Shown here: in pieces, positions 36,243 to 46,127 of the stretch
Position numbering within the stretch: position 1 is the first letter of the stretch
Layout of the letters: every line of letters starts with the position of its first letter
DNA from: Flavobacterium segetis
GTDB taxonomy: Bacteria; Bacteroidota; Bacteroidia; Flavobacteriales; Flavobacteriaceae
NCBI RefSeq assembly: GCF_900129575.1
Contig: NZ_FQWE01000011.1
Span: 62,001-126,000, forward strand
Direction: 5' to 3'
DNA length: 64,000 bases
Translations under genes and position numbers: made by a program
Notes under the pieces: generated by a model
Database searches by the model: none
Told to the model about the DNA's origin: nothing
Seen by the model: the letters and a program-made list of their open reading frames with translations, nothing else

Positions 36243-37631
36243 GAAATTAGCAAATATATTCCCAAGCAACTCATCATTGCTCACTTGCCCGGTAATAGTC
36301 CCAAACTGATACAATGCTTCTTTAATATCAAGCGCCATTAGGTCGCTAGAAAGATTAGTTTCTAAACCAAATTTTACTTTCATTATTTCATCTAATGCTT
36401 TTAGTAAAGAGTCGTAATGTCTTGTATTAGTTATAATTGTCTCATTATTTCGTAAAGCGCCGGTATTAACAAAAGACAGTAATTTATTTTTTAATTCATC
36501 TACGCCAATATTTTCTTTGGCAGAAATTAATAAAATATTGGGGATTTGAGTTTGAAGATTTTGTATCTGCTCCTCTGAGTATAAATCTTTTTTATTACCG
36601 ATTATGATTAAAGGTTTCAGAGGAAATTGATTTTTAATTTTCTCAATTTCAAGTTGTACTTGTTTTACATTTTCAGCATCTAATGTTCCTCCTTTTGGCG
36701 TAAGCGGGCTCAAATAAACAACCACTTGCGCTTGTTCAATTTTTTCAAATGTTTTACGAATCCCAATACTTTCCACCACATCCTGCGTTTCCCGAATTCC
36801 AGCAGTATCTATAAATCGAAAACCAATACCGCCAATAACTAATTCGTCTTCGATGGTGTCTCTTGTTGTTCCCGCAATTTCAGATACAATGGCGCGCTCC
36901 TCGTTTAATAAAGCATTCAAAAGTGTTGATTTTCCTACGTTTGGTTCACCCACAATAGCCACTGGTATTCCATTTTTGATTACATTTCCCACGGCAAACG
37001 AATCGATTAAGCGTTTTAATACAAACTCTATGCGATTTAATAGCTCATGGAATTGAGTTCTATCAGCAAATTCTACATCTTCCTCTGCGAAATCCAATTC
37101 GAGTTCGATTAGCGAAGCAAAATTTAATAATTCTTCACGTAGTTTAGCAATTTCGTTAGAGAAACCACCACGCATTTGTTGCATCGCAATTTGGTGGGAC
37201 GCTTCATTGTCTGAGGAGATTAAATCGGCAACCGCTTCTGCTTGTGATAAATCTAATTTTCCATTTAGGAAAGCTCGCAAAGTAAATTCGCCCGGATCAG
37301 CCATTCGGCAACCTTTACGTAAAAGCAACTGAATAATTTGTTGTTGGATATAGGTCGAGCCATGACATGATATTTCTATAGTGTTTTCACCAGTATAGGA
37401 ATTTGGACCTTTGAAAAGGGAAACCAGCACTTCGTCAAGAGTTTTGGATCCATCCATAATGTGACCCAAGTGTAAGGTATGCGTTTTTTGGTTGGTTAAT
37501 TCCTTGTTTTTAATCGACTTAAAAACAGAATTTCCTATAGTAATGGCTTCTTGCCCTGAAATACGTATTATAGCAATCGCTCCTGCTCCTGATGGCGTTG
37601 CTAGTGCAACTATGGAATCATTTGGAATCAT
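36228..37631 (-). CDS. mnmE: tRNA modification GTPase MnmE
   Basis: The 467-residue protein is full length: N-terminal tetrahydrofolate-binding domain (IVALATPSGAGAIAIIRISG), G domain with GEPNVGKST, DTAGIRET and NKKDL, and the conserved C-terminal FCIGK with the functional cysteine. With MnmG it modifies U34 of certain tRNAs. Its 3' end is the attachment site of the adjacent element and was restored on insertion. Confidence 0.98.
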   Translation of the reverse strand: MIPNDSIVALATPSGAGAIAIIRISGQEAITIGNSVFKSIKNKELTNQKTHTLHLGHIMDGSKTLDEVLVSLFKGPNSYTGENTIEISCHGSTYIQQQIIQLLLRKGCRMADPGEFTLRAFLNGKLDLSQAEAVADLISSDNEASHQIAMQQMRGGFSNEIAKLREELLNFASLIELELDFAEEDVEFADRTQFHELLNRIEFVLKRLIDSFAVGNVIKNGIPVAIVGEPNVGKSTLLNALLNEERAIVSEIAGTTRDTIEDELVIGGIGFRFIDTAGIRETQDVVESIGIRKTFEKIEQAQVVVYLSPLTPKGGTLDAENVKQVQLEIEKIKNQFPLKPLIIIGNKKDLYSEEQIQNLQTQIPNILLISAKENIGVDELKNKLLSFVNTGALRNNETIITNTRHYDSLLKALDEIMKVKFGLETNLSSDLMALDIKEALYQFGTITGQVSNDELLGNIFANFCIGK

Positions 37632-37648
37632 AGATTTTTAATTTTATG

Positions 37649-37674
37649 CAAAAGTAATTAAAATAGCTGTGGCA
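37649..37674 (-). promoter_or_regulatory. mnmE promoter
   Basis: On the minus strand TTG, a 19-bp spacer and TACTTTTG (37649-37656) fit the Bacteroidota -33/-7 consensus. The -7 box ends 17 bp before the mnmE ATG. Confidence 0.65.
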
Positions 37675-37804
37675 ACAAGTTCACAATGGTAAAGGTGATT
37701 CACAATTTAAACCTAAAAAATTCTACGATCTGACATTTATCATGATGTTTTGTATAATTTTTCGTAAATTTAGATAAATAATTGATTATTAATAATTTGT
37801 AAAT

Positions 37805-38632
37805 ATGTCAAAAAAAATATTATTCCCCACCGACTTTTCAGATGCTTCAAAAAATGCCTTTATTTATGCGCTGAAATTAGCTAGTAATATCGGTGCTGAG
37901 GTTGTTACCGTTCACGTGTATCAAGTTCCTCATGCTCATTTTGTTAATGCCGCTGAATATTTACATGAAGTTTACAATGTTGCCGAACTCAGTAATTTTG
38001 AAAATTATAGAGATGAGGTTCCAGAGTTTAGAGCCATCGCACAAGCAAATAATTTAAGTCATGTTAAAATTAGCCATGTTTTAATTGCAGGAGAAACTGT
38101 TTCTGAAATTAAAAAGTTAGCTGAAAAGGAGGATTATGAACTTGTTGTTATGGGTACAAAAGGTGGAAACTCTTTAAAAGAAACATTTTTTGGAACTGTG
38201 GCGTCGAAAGTCATGAATGAAGTTAAAGGATTAGTTTTAGTAATTCCAGAAAATTGCCAATATGAACCAATTCAGAAGATATTATTTATGACTAAGTATA
38301 AAACAGAAGATACAGAATCATTTAGAAAAATTTTGTCTTTATCCCAGGCGTACAATGCACATCTTGATTGTTTAAGTATACTTTCTACTGAAGATTTTAT
38401 AAAAAATGATGAAAAGGAAAATTGGAAAATGATAGAGGATAAGAATGTCACATTTCATTCTATCAACGGAAATGATAAAGAAAAAATTATTTTAGATTTT
38501 ATCACAGCTCACACAATTAATATGGTTGCGCTGCATGTGTATCATAAAAATTTCTTTGAGAAATTATTTGATATTAGTTTGTCCAAAAAATTAGCGTTGC
38601 ATATCAATATTCCCATTTTAGCGATTCATTAA
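37805..38632 (+). CDS. Universal stress protein, tandem UspA domains
   Basis: The 275-residue protein begins SKKILFPTDFSDASKNAFIYALKLA and has the nucleotide-binding glycine motif VMGTKGGNSLKETFFGTVASKVM near residue 115-140. The second domain is degenerate. It is a paralogue of the next gene, which points to a tandem duplication. Usp proteins act in stress survival; the specific trigger is unknown. Confidence 0.92.
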   Translation: MSKKILFPTDFSDASKNAFIYALKLASNIGAEVVTVHVYQVPHAHFVNAAEYLHEVYNVAELSNFENYRDEVPEFRAIAQANNLSHVKISHVLIAGETVSEIKKLAEKEDYELVVMGTKGGNSLKETFFGTVASKVMNEVKGLVLVIPENCQYEPIQKILFMTKYKTEDTESFRKILSLSQAYNAHLDCLSILSTEDFIKNDEKENWKMIEDKNVTFHSINGNDKEKIILDFITAHTINMVALHVYHKNFFEKLFDISLSKKLALHINIPILAIH

Positions 38633-38668
38633 TAAATTATTTTTGAGAATTACTCAACAACTATCTTA

Positions 38669-38676
38669 TAATTTTG
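38669..38676 (+). promoter_or_regulatory. -7 element upstream of the second usp gene
   Basis: TAATTTTG matches TAnnTTTG and lies 30 bp before the ATG, so the second usp gene may have its own promoter. Confidence 0.55.
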
Positions 38677-38706
38677 CAAGTACAAACATTTTAAAACCCT
38701 AAAAAA

Positions 38707-39540
38707 ATGAAAAAAATATTATTCCCAACTGATTTTTCCGATACTGCAACAAATGCTTTTGTTCATGCATTAGAATTTGCTAAGAAAGTGAATGCGGAAA
38801 TTGTTTTACTACACACTTTCAACTTGCCAATTTATGACAACCAATTTTTTCCTGAAAATTATGCTATTATTTATGAATCGCTAGAGCTGTCACAGTTTGA
38901 AATGTTTAAAAACGAAATTCCTAAACTTCGAGCAATAGCAGAAGGACGGAATTTAGGTAACATAAAATTATCTCACAGACTCTTAGATGGTGATTTGCTG
39001 CCTAATATTAAGAAATCAATAGAAGATGATGCTATTGATTTTGTGGTTATGGGCACTTCTGGCGCATCAGGATGGGAAGCTTTCTTTATAGGTACAAATG
39101 CTGGATCGATAATCTCAGGAATTTCTGTTCCTATGTTATGTGTTCCATTAGAAGCTAAATTCAAAAAGATAGAAATCATTGGCTTCACAACTCGTTTTAG
39201 ACCAAAAGATAAAAAAGCTTTAAAGATGGTATTGAAAATTGCGAAAAAGTCAAATGCAAAGGTCAAATGTCTGTATGTGAAAACATCTAAATCAGATGTT
39301 TCAACTGAAATTGTAAAACAATGGGAAGAGGAATTCTCAGCGGAGCCAATCGATTTTTATGTTGTTGAAGACGATGACGTAGAAGCTATTATTGTAGATT
39401 TTGTTCTTTTTAAAGAAGTTGATTTCTTGACAATGTTACCTTACAAAAGAGGTTTTTTTGAAGGAATATTTAATCCAAGTTTGACAAAAAAAATAGCAAT
39501 TAATTACGAAATTCCTATTCTTGCTATTCCTATCGAATAA
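38707..39540 (+). CDS. Universal stress protein, tandem UspA domains
   Basis: The 277-residue protein begins KKILFPTDFSDTATNAFVHALEFAK and keeps the motif VMGTSGASGWEAFFIGTNAGSII in the first domain, a G-2x-G-9x-G type nucleotide site. It follows its paralogue by 74 bp with a separate -7 element. Confidence 0.92.
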   Translation: MKKILFPTDFSDTATNAFVHALEFAKKVNAEIVLLHTFNLPIYDNQFFPENYAIIYESLELSQFEMFKNEIPKLRAIAEGRNLGNIKLSHRLLDGDLLPNIKKSIEDDAIDFVVMGTSGASGWEAFFIGTNAGSIISGISVPMLCVPLEAKFKKIEIIGFTTRFRPKDKKALKMVLKIAKKSNAKVKCLYVKTSKSDVSTEIVKQWEEEFSAEPIDFYVVEDDDVEAIIVDFVLFKEVDFLTMLPYKRGFFEGIFNPSLTKKIAINYEIPILAIPIE

Positions 39541-39603
39541 TTTTTTTATTTGAAATTGTCCTTGCTTTTTGAAATTACATTCCTATTATTTTCTGAATTT
39601 GCC

Positions 39604-39611
39604 TACATTTG
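39604..39611 (+). promoter_or_regulatory. -7 element of the MutS-like gene
   Basis: TACATTTG fits TAnnTTTG and lies 19 bp before ATG 39631. This supports starting the gene there, not at TTG 39550. Confidence 0.6.
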
Positions 39612-39630
39612 TTTTTCATCAATAGTAACA

Positions 39631-41403
39631 ATGGAAATCTACAAAACAAAGAAAGATAATTATTCGGAGCAATTCAAAACAATTAATAAAAAGTACAATA
39701 GTATAAGTTTTTTACGACTTATTGCTGTTGTACTTTTTTTTGTTTCCTTTTATTACTATCTCAAATCAAGTGAGATTGTATACGTTGCTTTATGCGTTTT
39801 TTTTGTTGGTCTATTTATAGTCTTAATGCGATTGCATTCAGCACTACAGTTTAAAAAACAACTTACCCAAGCACTATTGCAAATCAATGCGGATGAAATT
39901 TCTTATTTGGAGCGAAATAAAATACCCTTTGAAAATGGACTAGAATTTAACGATTTCAACCATCCTTATGCTTATGATTTGGATATTTTTGGAGAACATT
40001 CTTTATTTCAAAACGTAAATAGAACAGCTACATTTATTGGAAAAAAAATATTAGCTGAAAAAATGTTAGGGCTTTCGCCAAATGACGAAATTGAAAAAAA
40101 TCATGAAGCGGTTCAGGAGTTGACGGGAAAAATAGAGTGGCGTCAAGAGTTTTTGGCTTTCGCCAAAATAAGTAACGATAGTCAATCAAATTATGAAACT
40201 TTATTAAAGTGGAGTGTTTTCAATAGCTCTCCCATGTCTAAGTTTACCGTTTTTATTTCTTACGCATCACCTATTCTTTTTATGGGTTTGTTAATTGCGT
40301 ATTTCGTCACGCTTAACACAATTTTTGCGTCAACACTTTCGTACTTATTTATTTTAAATTTGATCATATTAGGTCGGTTTATGAAGCGAATTCAGCTTGA
40401 AGTTGCCAATTCTTCCAATATTGATAAAACAATTGCTCAATATAGTTTTTTGTTGAAAAAGATTGAAGATGAGAAATTTGGTTCTGAAAAATTAATCTAT
40501 TTACAACAAAAATTAACTTTCAAAAAAGAAAATGCTAGTATCCATTTTAAGCAGTTGTCTAGTCTGTTCTCCAATATGGATACCATTGGAAATTTGATCA
40601 CAGCAGTTTTATTCAATGGAACTTTTCTATTCAATTTACATGTTTTTAAGTCTTTAATTAATTGGAAAAGCGAACATGCAGCCGCATTAGAAGATTGGAT
40701 GGAAGTTATCGGTGAATTTGAAATGTTGAATAGTTTAGCTAATATGGCATATAACAATCCTGAATTTGTATATCCAACATTAAATAAGAATTTCCAAATT
40801 AATTTTTCGGATTTAAGCCATCCGTTATTAAATAAAGATACAAGAATAGGGAATGATGTTCTGTTCTATCCACAATCATTTATGATTTTAACTGGTTCGA
40901 ACATGTCTGGTAAAAGCACTTTTTTGCGAAGTTTGGGAATAAATATGGTATTGACAGGAATGGGTTCGCCTGTATGCGCAAGTAAAGCAAATGTACATCC
41001 GTTACCCGTTTTAGTATCAATGCGTTTATCCGACTCATTATCTGATAGTGAATCTTATTTTTTTGCTGAAATTAAGCGCTTAAAGCAAATTATGGACGAG
41101 CTCGAAAGTAAACCTGCTTTTGTATTATTAGATGAAATATTACGCGGTACAAATTCTGACGATAAGCGAAATGGAACCATTGAAGTGGTTAAAAAGATAA
41201 TTGCTAAAAATGCGATTGGTTCAATAGCAACGCATGACATAGAAGTTTGTTTAACTACAAATGATTATCCTTTACAATTAACAAACCAGTGCTTTGAAGT
41301 AGAAATTATCAATAACGATTTGCATTTTGATTACAAACTAAGAGATGGAATTTGTAAAAATAGAAGTGCTACATTTTTAATGAAAAAAATGGGAGTGATT
41401 TAG
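39631..41403 (+). CDS. Membrane-anchored MutS-like ATPase
   Basis: From ATG 39631 the protein has 590 residues. Two hydrophobic segments near the start (FLRLIAVVLFFVSFYYYL, VYVALCVFFVGLFIVLM) and two in the middle (PILFMGLLIAYFVTL, LSYLFILNLIILG) predict a membrane protein. The C-terminal ATPase has LTGSNMSGKSTFLRSLG, FAEIKRLKQIM and FVLLDEILRGTNSDDKRNG, as in MutS. It lacks the mismatch-binding domain, so it is not classical MutS. Such proteins are common in Bacteroidota; the function is unknown. Confidence 0.88.
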   Translation: MEIYKTKKDNYSEQFKTINKKYNSISFLRLIAVVLFFVSFYYYLKSSEIVYVALCVFFVGLFIVLMRLHSALQFKKQLTQALLQINADEISYLERNKIPFENGLEFNDFNHPYAYDLDIFGEHSLFQNVNRTATFIGKKILAEKMLGLSPNDEIEKNHEAVQELTGKIEWRQEFLAFAKISNDSQSNYETLLKWSVFNSSPMSKFTVFISYASPILFMGLLIAYFVTLNTIFASTLSYLFILNLIILGRFMKRIQLEVANSSNIDKTIAQYSFLLKKIEDEKFGSEKLIYLQQKLTFKKENASIHFKQLSSLFSNMDTIGNLITAVLFNGTFLFNLHVFKSLINWKSEHAAALEDWMEVIGEFEMLNSLANMAYNNPEFVYPTLNKNFQINFSDLSHPLLNKDTRIGNDVLFYPQSFMILTGSNMSGKSTFLRSLGINMVLTGMGSPVCASKANVHPLPVLVSMRLSDSLSDSESYFFAEIKRLKQIMDELESKPAFVLLDEILRGTNSDDKRNGTIEVVKKIIAKNAIGSIATHDIEVCLTTNDYPLQLTNQCFEVEIINNDLHFDYKLRDGICKNRSATFLMKKMGVI

Positions 41404-41467
41404 CATCGAGAGATTAGCATTAAAGTAGTGAAGTATTTAATAGAATTTAGAATTTACTATATTGAGA

Positions 41468-41941
41468 ATGGTGACAATTGAGCAAAACATAAAAACAGCT
41501 GGATTGGTAACTCAATTAACCAAATCTCAGAAAGAGAATTTTATAATTATTAGCAAACATTGGATCGTCTTTAATGCAGAATTAAAAAAGCACAACCTAA
41601 ATCAGCATTCTGGAAATTGGGTTAAATATGGAATTACTTTTAAAGTTGAAAACGAGTATTTTTATCTAACCGCAATTCCTAATAACGAACAAATTTTTCC
41701 AGACCATTTTATTAATTTCGAAATTTCAAAAGGCAATTATGAAATTTTCGTACATCAAGGTGCGATGCAAGATCTTAAACAAACGCTAAATCATATTTAT
41801 AAAACGATTATTCCTGATTTGAATTTAAATATTGAAGATCATGAAAATACTGGTTTTTTGCACTTTGAAAAATATGATTACCGTTTTCAATGGAACAATC
41901 CCAAATCAGTAATCGAAATTTATTTGCCTCTAAAAAAATAA
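41468..41941 (+). CDS. GyrI-like effector-binding-domain protein
   Basis: From ATG 41468 the protein has 157 residues; the TTG at 41462 is a less likely start. The layout NWVKYGITFKVENEYFYLTAIPN, FEISKGNYEIFVHQGAMQDLKQTLNHIYKTIIPDLNL and ENTGFLHFEKYDYRF...VIEIYLPLKK matches the GyrI-like small-molecule binding fold without a DNA-binding domain. The ligand is unknown. Confidence 0.7.
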   Translation: MVTIEQNIKTAGLVTQLTKSQKENFIIISKHWIVFNAELKKHNLNQHSGNWVKYGITFKVENEYFYLTAIPNNEQIFPDHFINFEISKGNYEIFVHQGAMQDLKQTLNHIYKTIIPDLNLNIEDHENTGFLHFEKYDYRFQWNNPKSVIEIYLPLKK

Positions 41942-42004
41942 TTTCTAACTATTAGTAATTCTTAAAGAAGTTATTTATTAAGCAAATGGTTATTTATAGC
42001 AATA

Positions 42005-42038
42005 AAAAAGCCGTTTCGAGAAATCGAAACGGCTTTTT
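42005..42038. terminator. Bidirectional rho-independent terminator
   Basis: Arms AAAAAGCCGTTTCG (42005-42018) and CGAAACGGCTTTTT (42025-42038) pair perfectly, with A and T runs on both sides. It serves the convergent GyrI-like gene and dnaN. Confidence 0.92.
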
Positions 42039-42086
42039 CAAATATAAAAATTGGTTTGGTTAATAGCGCATTCAATAATTGTATAA

Positions 42087-43205
42087 TTAGCTGTTCAGCA
42101 TTACTGGCATAACCAGCATCGTCACAGTTTCACCTTCTTCTAATCCATCTACAGGAGTTAAAATTCCAGCTCTATTAGGCAATGACATTTCAAGCATAAT
42201 CATATCTGATTGTAAGTTGGTCAACATTTCGGTTAAGAAACGAGAATTGTATCCTATTTGCATATCATCACCTTGATAATCGCAGGTCAATCTTTCTTCT
42301 GCTTTGTTTGAATAATCAATATCTTCAGCAGAAACATTCAATTCAGCACCAGCAATTTTCAAACGAATTTGGTGTGTAGTTTTATTAGAGAAAATAGCAA
42401 CACGACGCACAGAACTCAAAAATTGAGATCGCTCAATCATTAATTTGTTTGGATTTTCTTTAGGAATAACAGCTTCATAATTTGGATATTTTCCATCAAT
42501 TAATCGACACATTAATATATAATTATCAAAAGAGAAAGTAGCATTTGAATCGTTATATTCAATTTTTACTTCTGTTTCTGAGGTGCTTAAAATATTTTTT
42601 AAGATGTTCAAAGGCTTCTTTGGCATAATAAAATCAGCAACTTGAGAGGCCGTGACATCAGTTCGAGCATATTTAACTAATTTATGAGCATCAGTTGCAA
42701 CAAAAATTAGCCCTTGTGGAGAAAACTGGAAAAATACCCCTGACATTACGGGTCTTAAATCATCATTTCCAGCGGCAAAGATTGTTTTGCTAATAGCAGT
42801 TGCTAAAATACCAGCAGGGATAAGCGTTACTGAAGGATCATCTAGATTTATTGATTTTGGAAATTCATCGCCAGGAGCGTACGCTAATGCATATTTTCCT
42901 GAATTAGAACTAATTTCTATAGTACTATTTTCTTCAACGGTAAAAGTTAGCGGTTGCTCAGGAAAAGTTTTAAGGATTTCCAGAAGTAATTTAGCAGGAA
43001 CAGCGACACTACCTTTTGATTCGGAATCAATATTTAAAGTAGCCGACATTGTTGTTTCTAAATCAGAAGCAGAAACGGTCAATACATTTTGATTTAAATC
43101 AAATAAAAAGTTATCTAAAATAGGCAAAGTATTACTGCTGTTGATAACGTTTCCTAAAACTTGTAATTGCTTCAACAAGTACGAACTCGATATAATAAAT
43201 TTCAT
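42087..43205 (-). CDS. dnaN: DNA polymerase III beta sliding clamp
   Basis: The 372-residue protein has the three-domain clamp layout, starting MKFIISSSYLLKQLQVLGNVINSSNTLPILDNFLF and ending TPVDGLEEGETVTMLVMPVMLNS. It encircles DNA and tethers the polymerase. A -7 box (TATATTTG, minus strand) lies 57 bp upstream of the start. Confidence 0.97.
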   Translation of the reverse strand: MKFIISSSYLLKQLQVLGNVINSSNTLPILDNFLFDLNQNVLTVSASDLETTMSATLNIDSESKGSVAVPAKLLLEILKTFPEQPLTFTVEENSTIEISSNSGKYALAYAPGDEFPKSINLDDPSVTLIPAGILATAISKTIFAAGNDDLRPVMSGVFFQFSPQGLIFVATDAHKLVKYARTDVTASQVADFIMPKKPLNILKNILSTSETEVKIEYNDSNATFSFDNYILMCRLIDGKYPNYEAVIPKENPNKLMIERSQFLSSVRRVAIFSNKTTHQIRLKIAGAELNVSAEDIDYSNKAEERLTCDYQGDDMQIGYNSRFLTEMLTNLQSDMIMLEMSLPNRAGILTPVDGLEEGETVTMLVMPVMLNS

Positions 43206-43261
43206 TTTTTTTGTTTTATTTTTTACTGTATTTTTTTTATTTCAAAAATTCATACATTTTA

Positions 43262-43269
43262 CAAATATA
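43262..43269 (-). promoter_or_regulatory. -7 element of dnaN
   Basis: TATATTTG on the minus strand fits TAnnTTTG. No clear -33 TTG was found at the usual distance. Confidence 0.5.
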
Positions 43270-43308
43270 TTGTAAACTATTCTAGTTTCGAAACTTTTTT
43301 ATTAACAT

Positions 43309-44994
43309 CTATGCGCTGTATTTTCTTTTTCGAATAAATGTAAAAATAGCTCCAAAAATCAATAAAATCAGTATTGGTAGCCCGATAGTTATGAATTGAG
43401 TACGAGTATAATTTTTATAAACTTTTTCTTTGTCTAGCAATGGCAAATCTAAATCTTTACTTCTAATGTTGATAAGTCCGCTATCATCAAGCAAATAATT
43501 GACACAATTCATTAGAAAATCTTTATTGTCGTAAAGGTTACCTGATCTTTGATCGTAACCTAATTCTACTGGTTGTAAGTTCTTGTCTAGTTGATTTTTT
43601 ATCAAATCTCCATCGGCAATAACAATCATTTTATTTTCATTTCCAAAACTCTTAAAAGCCGATTGTTTAAATGCTAAAACTCTGTTTTCAAACATAGAAT
43701 TAAAAGATCCTTCGAGCAATACAGCTAATGGAAAATTCCCTTTTGTTTGATATTCACTTGCATCTGTTTCCTCTGAAACACTATTTAGATTTATTTCTGC
43801 TGGAGTTCCTATTTTTTTTGAATAAGGTGAAGATTGTAATAAAACTGTTTTTTTTATTCCGTTTTTTAAGGTGTCAATTGGATTTGCGAAGTCGAATTTT
43901 ATTCCGCCTAAATTTTTGACAATGGGATGGTTACTATTTGGATAAACTTGCGGCGCATATTTCCAGTTAAATTGTTGATATTGTGTTGCACTTCCCTGTT
44001 CTCCAGTTGCTAATTTTATAGGACTTCCTCGTTCATCTTTTACTATATCAGGATTAATTCTAAAACCATACTTAAAAAACATATCATTCAAATTCAAATC
44101 TCTTGGGTAAGCGAGAGTGCTTCCAGCTGAATTGTATAAACTATCCATTTCTGCAGAAACTTGATCAATTAACCAGAGAGTTTTTCCTCCATTGATGATA
44201 AATTGATCTAAAACTTGTTTTTCTTCCTCTGAAAAACTTTCTGTAGGCTTAGCAATAACTGCAAGATCGTATTTCGCTAAGGCTTGTAAGCTACCCATTG
44301 GATTATTAGAGACTGAATCTAAAGTAAAAGGTCCAATAAAATAACTTTCGCGAACTTGCAATAAAAATTTTGCCATTAAAATATCTTGCAACTCGCCATT
44401 TCCTTTGATTATTGCAATTTTCTTTTGCTTGGCTTTAGTGATTTTATTTAAACCTTCAGCAATCGAATATTCTAAATGTTGCACAGATCCAACCACTTTT
44501 TGAGTAGTAGTAGCACCCATAATGTTTTTTAACAGAGGAATATTGACTTCTTTATTATTGTAGACTGCAATCGCCCAAGGGAAAACCATCTCTTGTGATT
44601 GTTTTCCTTTATCATCAACTGTAATGTTTATAGGAGTTAAGCCTTTGCGATACAAATCTTTTATTTGATCCATGCTTTCGTCTTTGTTTTCTAATGGATT
44701 CACAAATTCGAAAATAATATTTTTGTTGTACGCTTGAAATTCCTCCAGCAATTGCCTTGTTTCTTGTTGTAACCTTTTAAATTCAGCGGGTAAGTTTCCC
44801 TGCATGTAAACCTTTATGAAAAGAGGATTTTCAATTTGTTTAATAATATTTAACGATGTTGTTGAAAGAGTATATCTTTTATCTTTCGTCAAATCAAATC
44901 GATGAAAAAAGAAATTTCCAATTAAGTTTAGTAGCAATAAAACAGCAATAATAAATATAACTGATTTTATGTTATTTTTTTTAGCTGTCTTCAT
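43309..44994 (-). CDS. gldG: Gliding-motility ABC transporter auxiliary protein GldG
   Basis: The 561-residue protein has an N-terminal membrane segment (SVIFIIAVLLLLNLIGNFFF), a large extracytoplasmic ABC_transp_aux domain (IKQIENPLFIKVYMQGNLPAEF, LWLIDQVSAEMDSL, MIVIADGDLIKNQ) and a C-terminal membrane segment (FITIGLPILILLIFGAIFTFI). GldA, GldF and GldG form an ABC transporter needed for Flavobacterium gliding. Its ATG overlaps the gldF stop (TAATG). gldA is not in this window. Confidence 0.95.
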   Translation of the reverse strand: MKTAKKNNIKSVIFIIAVLLLLNLIGNFFFHRFDLTKDKRYTLSTTSLNIIKQIENPLFIKVYMQGNLPAEFKRLQQETRQLLEEFQAYNKNIIFEFVNPLENKDESMDQIKDLYRKGLTPINITVDDKGKQSQEMVFPWAIAVYNNKEVNIPLLKNIMGATTTQKVVGSVQHLEYSIAEGLNKITKAKQKKIAIIKGNGELQDILMAKFLLQVRESYFIGPFTLDSVSNNPMGSLQALAKYDLAVIAKPTESFSEEEKQVLDQFIINGGKTLWLIDQVSAEMDSLYNSAGSTLAYPRDLNLNDMFFKYGFRINPDIVKDERGSPIKLATGEQGSATQYQQFNWKYAPQVYPNSNHPIVKNLGGIKFDFANPIDTLKNGIKKTVLLQSSPYSKKIGTPAEINLNSVSEETDASEYQTKGNFPLAVLLEGSFNSMFENRVLAFKQSAFKSFGNENKMIVIADGDLIKNQLDKNLQPVELGYDQRSGNLYDNKDFLMNCVNYLLDDSGLINIRSKDLDLPLLDKEKVYKNYTRTQFITIGLPILILLIFGAIFTFIRKRKYSA

Positions 44995-45719
44995 TACGAT
45001 TTAAATGATTTTAGGTTATAAACTGTGAACGAAAGAAACGCTATAGTAATACTACTAAAATAAATTATATCTCTCGTATCTAAAACTCCTCTGCTCATAC
45101 TTTTATAATGATCTTGCATTCCTAGAGTCGAAATAATCGTTGATAGTGATGGTATAACAGTTGCTAAACCATCAAAACCAAAATAGAGTAAAAAACATAA
45201 AAACACAGCAACAATGAAAGCTACAATTTGATTTTCGGATAGTGTGGAAGTAAAAATGCCAATTGCGGAGTAGCCCGAAATCAAAAATAACAATCCAAAA
45301 TAAGAACCAATAGTACTTCCCATATCGATGTTTCCCTCGGGTAAACCTAAACCGTAAATGACGTATACATAAATGAATGTGGGAACAATTGCCATGATTA
45401 TTAAAAGCAAAGCACCTAGAAATTTTCCGCTAACAATTTGCCAAATACTTAAAGGTTTTGTCAATAACAATTCGAGAGTTCCTTGTTTTTTTTCATCAGA
45501 AAAACTTCGCATTGTAACGGCGGGAATCAAGAAAATAAGGATCCAAGGAGCAAGAGTAAAGAACGGAGTGAGATCAGCAAAACCCGTGTTCAAAATATTG
45601 TATTCGCCTTCAAATACCCATAAAAATAAGCCGTTGATAATAAGAAAAATGGCGATGACCAAATATCCTATTGGCAAACCGAAAAAGGACTTTATTTCTC
45701 GTAATATTATTGATTTCAT
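44994..45719 (-). CDS. gldF: Gliding-motility ABC transporter permease GldF
   Basis: The 241-residue permease has six hydrophobic segments, starting LREIKSFFGLPIGYLVIAIFLIINGLFLWVFEGEYNILNTGFADL, and the MRSFSDEKKQGTLELLLTKPLSIWQIVSGKFLGAL segment typical of ABC-2 permeases. It pairs with GldG by translational coupling. Confidence 0.95.
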   Translation of the reverse strand: MKSIILREIKSFFGLPIGYLVIAIFLIINGLFLWVFEGEYNILNTGFADLTPFFTLAPWILIFLIPAVTMRSFSDEKKQGTLELLLTKPLSIWQIVSGKFLGALLLIIMAIVPTFIYVYVIYGLGLPEGNIDMGSTIGSYFGLLFLISGYSAIGIFTSTLSENQIVAFIVAVFLCFLLYFGFDGLATVIPSLSTIISTLGMQDHYKSMSRGVLDTRDIIYFSSITIAFLSFTVYNLKSFKS

Positions 45720-45761
45720 ATATAATTTTTTTGCTTTAAAGGCGCAAGAGATGAATTTTTA

Positions 45762-46058
45762 TTAGCTAATACTTACAAGTTTATCCACGCTCCAAGCTTC
45801 AGGCTTGTCATTAAACAACTTTTTTGTAAAATTCCAAACTTCATTGAAAAGTTCTGAATTTCTGTAGTTTTCCAAATCATTTTCGGTTTCCCAATAACTG
45901 TAAGTAAAGAAAATACTTTTGTTGTTTTTATCTTGATATAATTCTAAAAAACGGTTTCCAGCCGCATTTCGTATTTTGTCTTTCACTAATTCAAAGTTTT
46001 CTAAAAAAGCAGGAATCTTTTCCTCATGAAAACTCATTTTTACTATGCGTATAAACAT
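45762..46058 (-). CDS. Antibiotic-biosynthesis-monooxygenase-type (ABM) small protein
   Basis: The 98 residues form an ABM ferredoxin-like fold: MFIRIVKMSFHEEKIPAFLENFELVKDKIRNAAGNRFLELYQDKNN, FFTYSYWETENDLENYRNSELFNEVW. Family members are cofactor-free monooxygenases or stress-linked dimers; the substrate is unknown. It lies upstream of gldF and reads toward it, with a 42-bp gap. Confidence 0.8.
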   Translation of the reverse strand: MFIRIVKMSFHEEKIPAFLENFELVKDKIRNAAGNRFLELYQDKNNKSIFFTYSYWETENDLENYRNSELFNEVWNFTKKLFNDKPEAWSVDKLVSIS

Positions 46059-46127
46059 TATGATTTAGGATTTAGGATTGTTGATTCTTTTATTATGCTT
46101 TGATTGATAGTTTTTAAATTTAGTGAG

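Noticed and set aside
39550-39630. N-terminal extension of the MutS-like protein from TTG 39550
   Set aside because: A -7 promoter element at 39604-39611 lies inside it, so transcription would start downstream.
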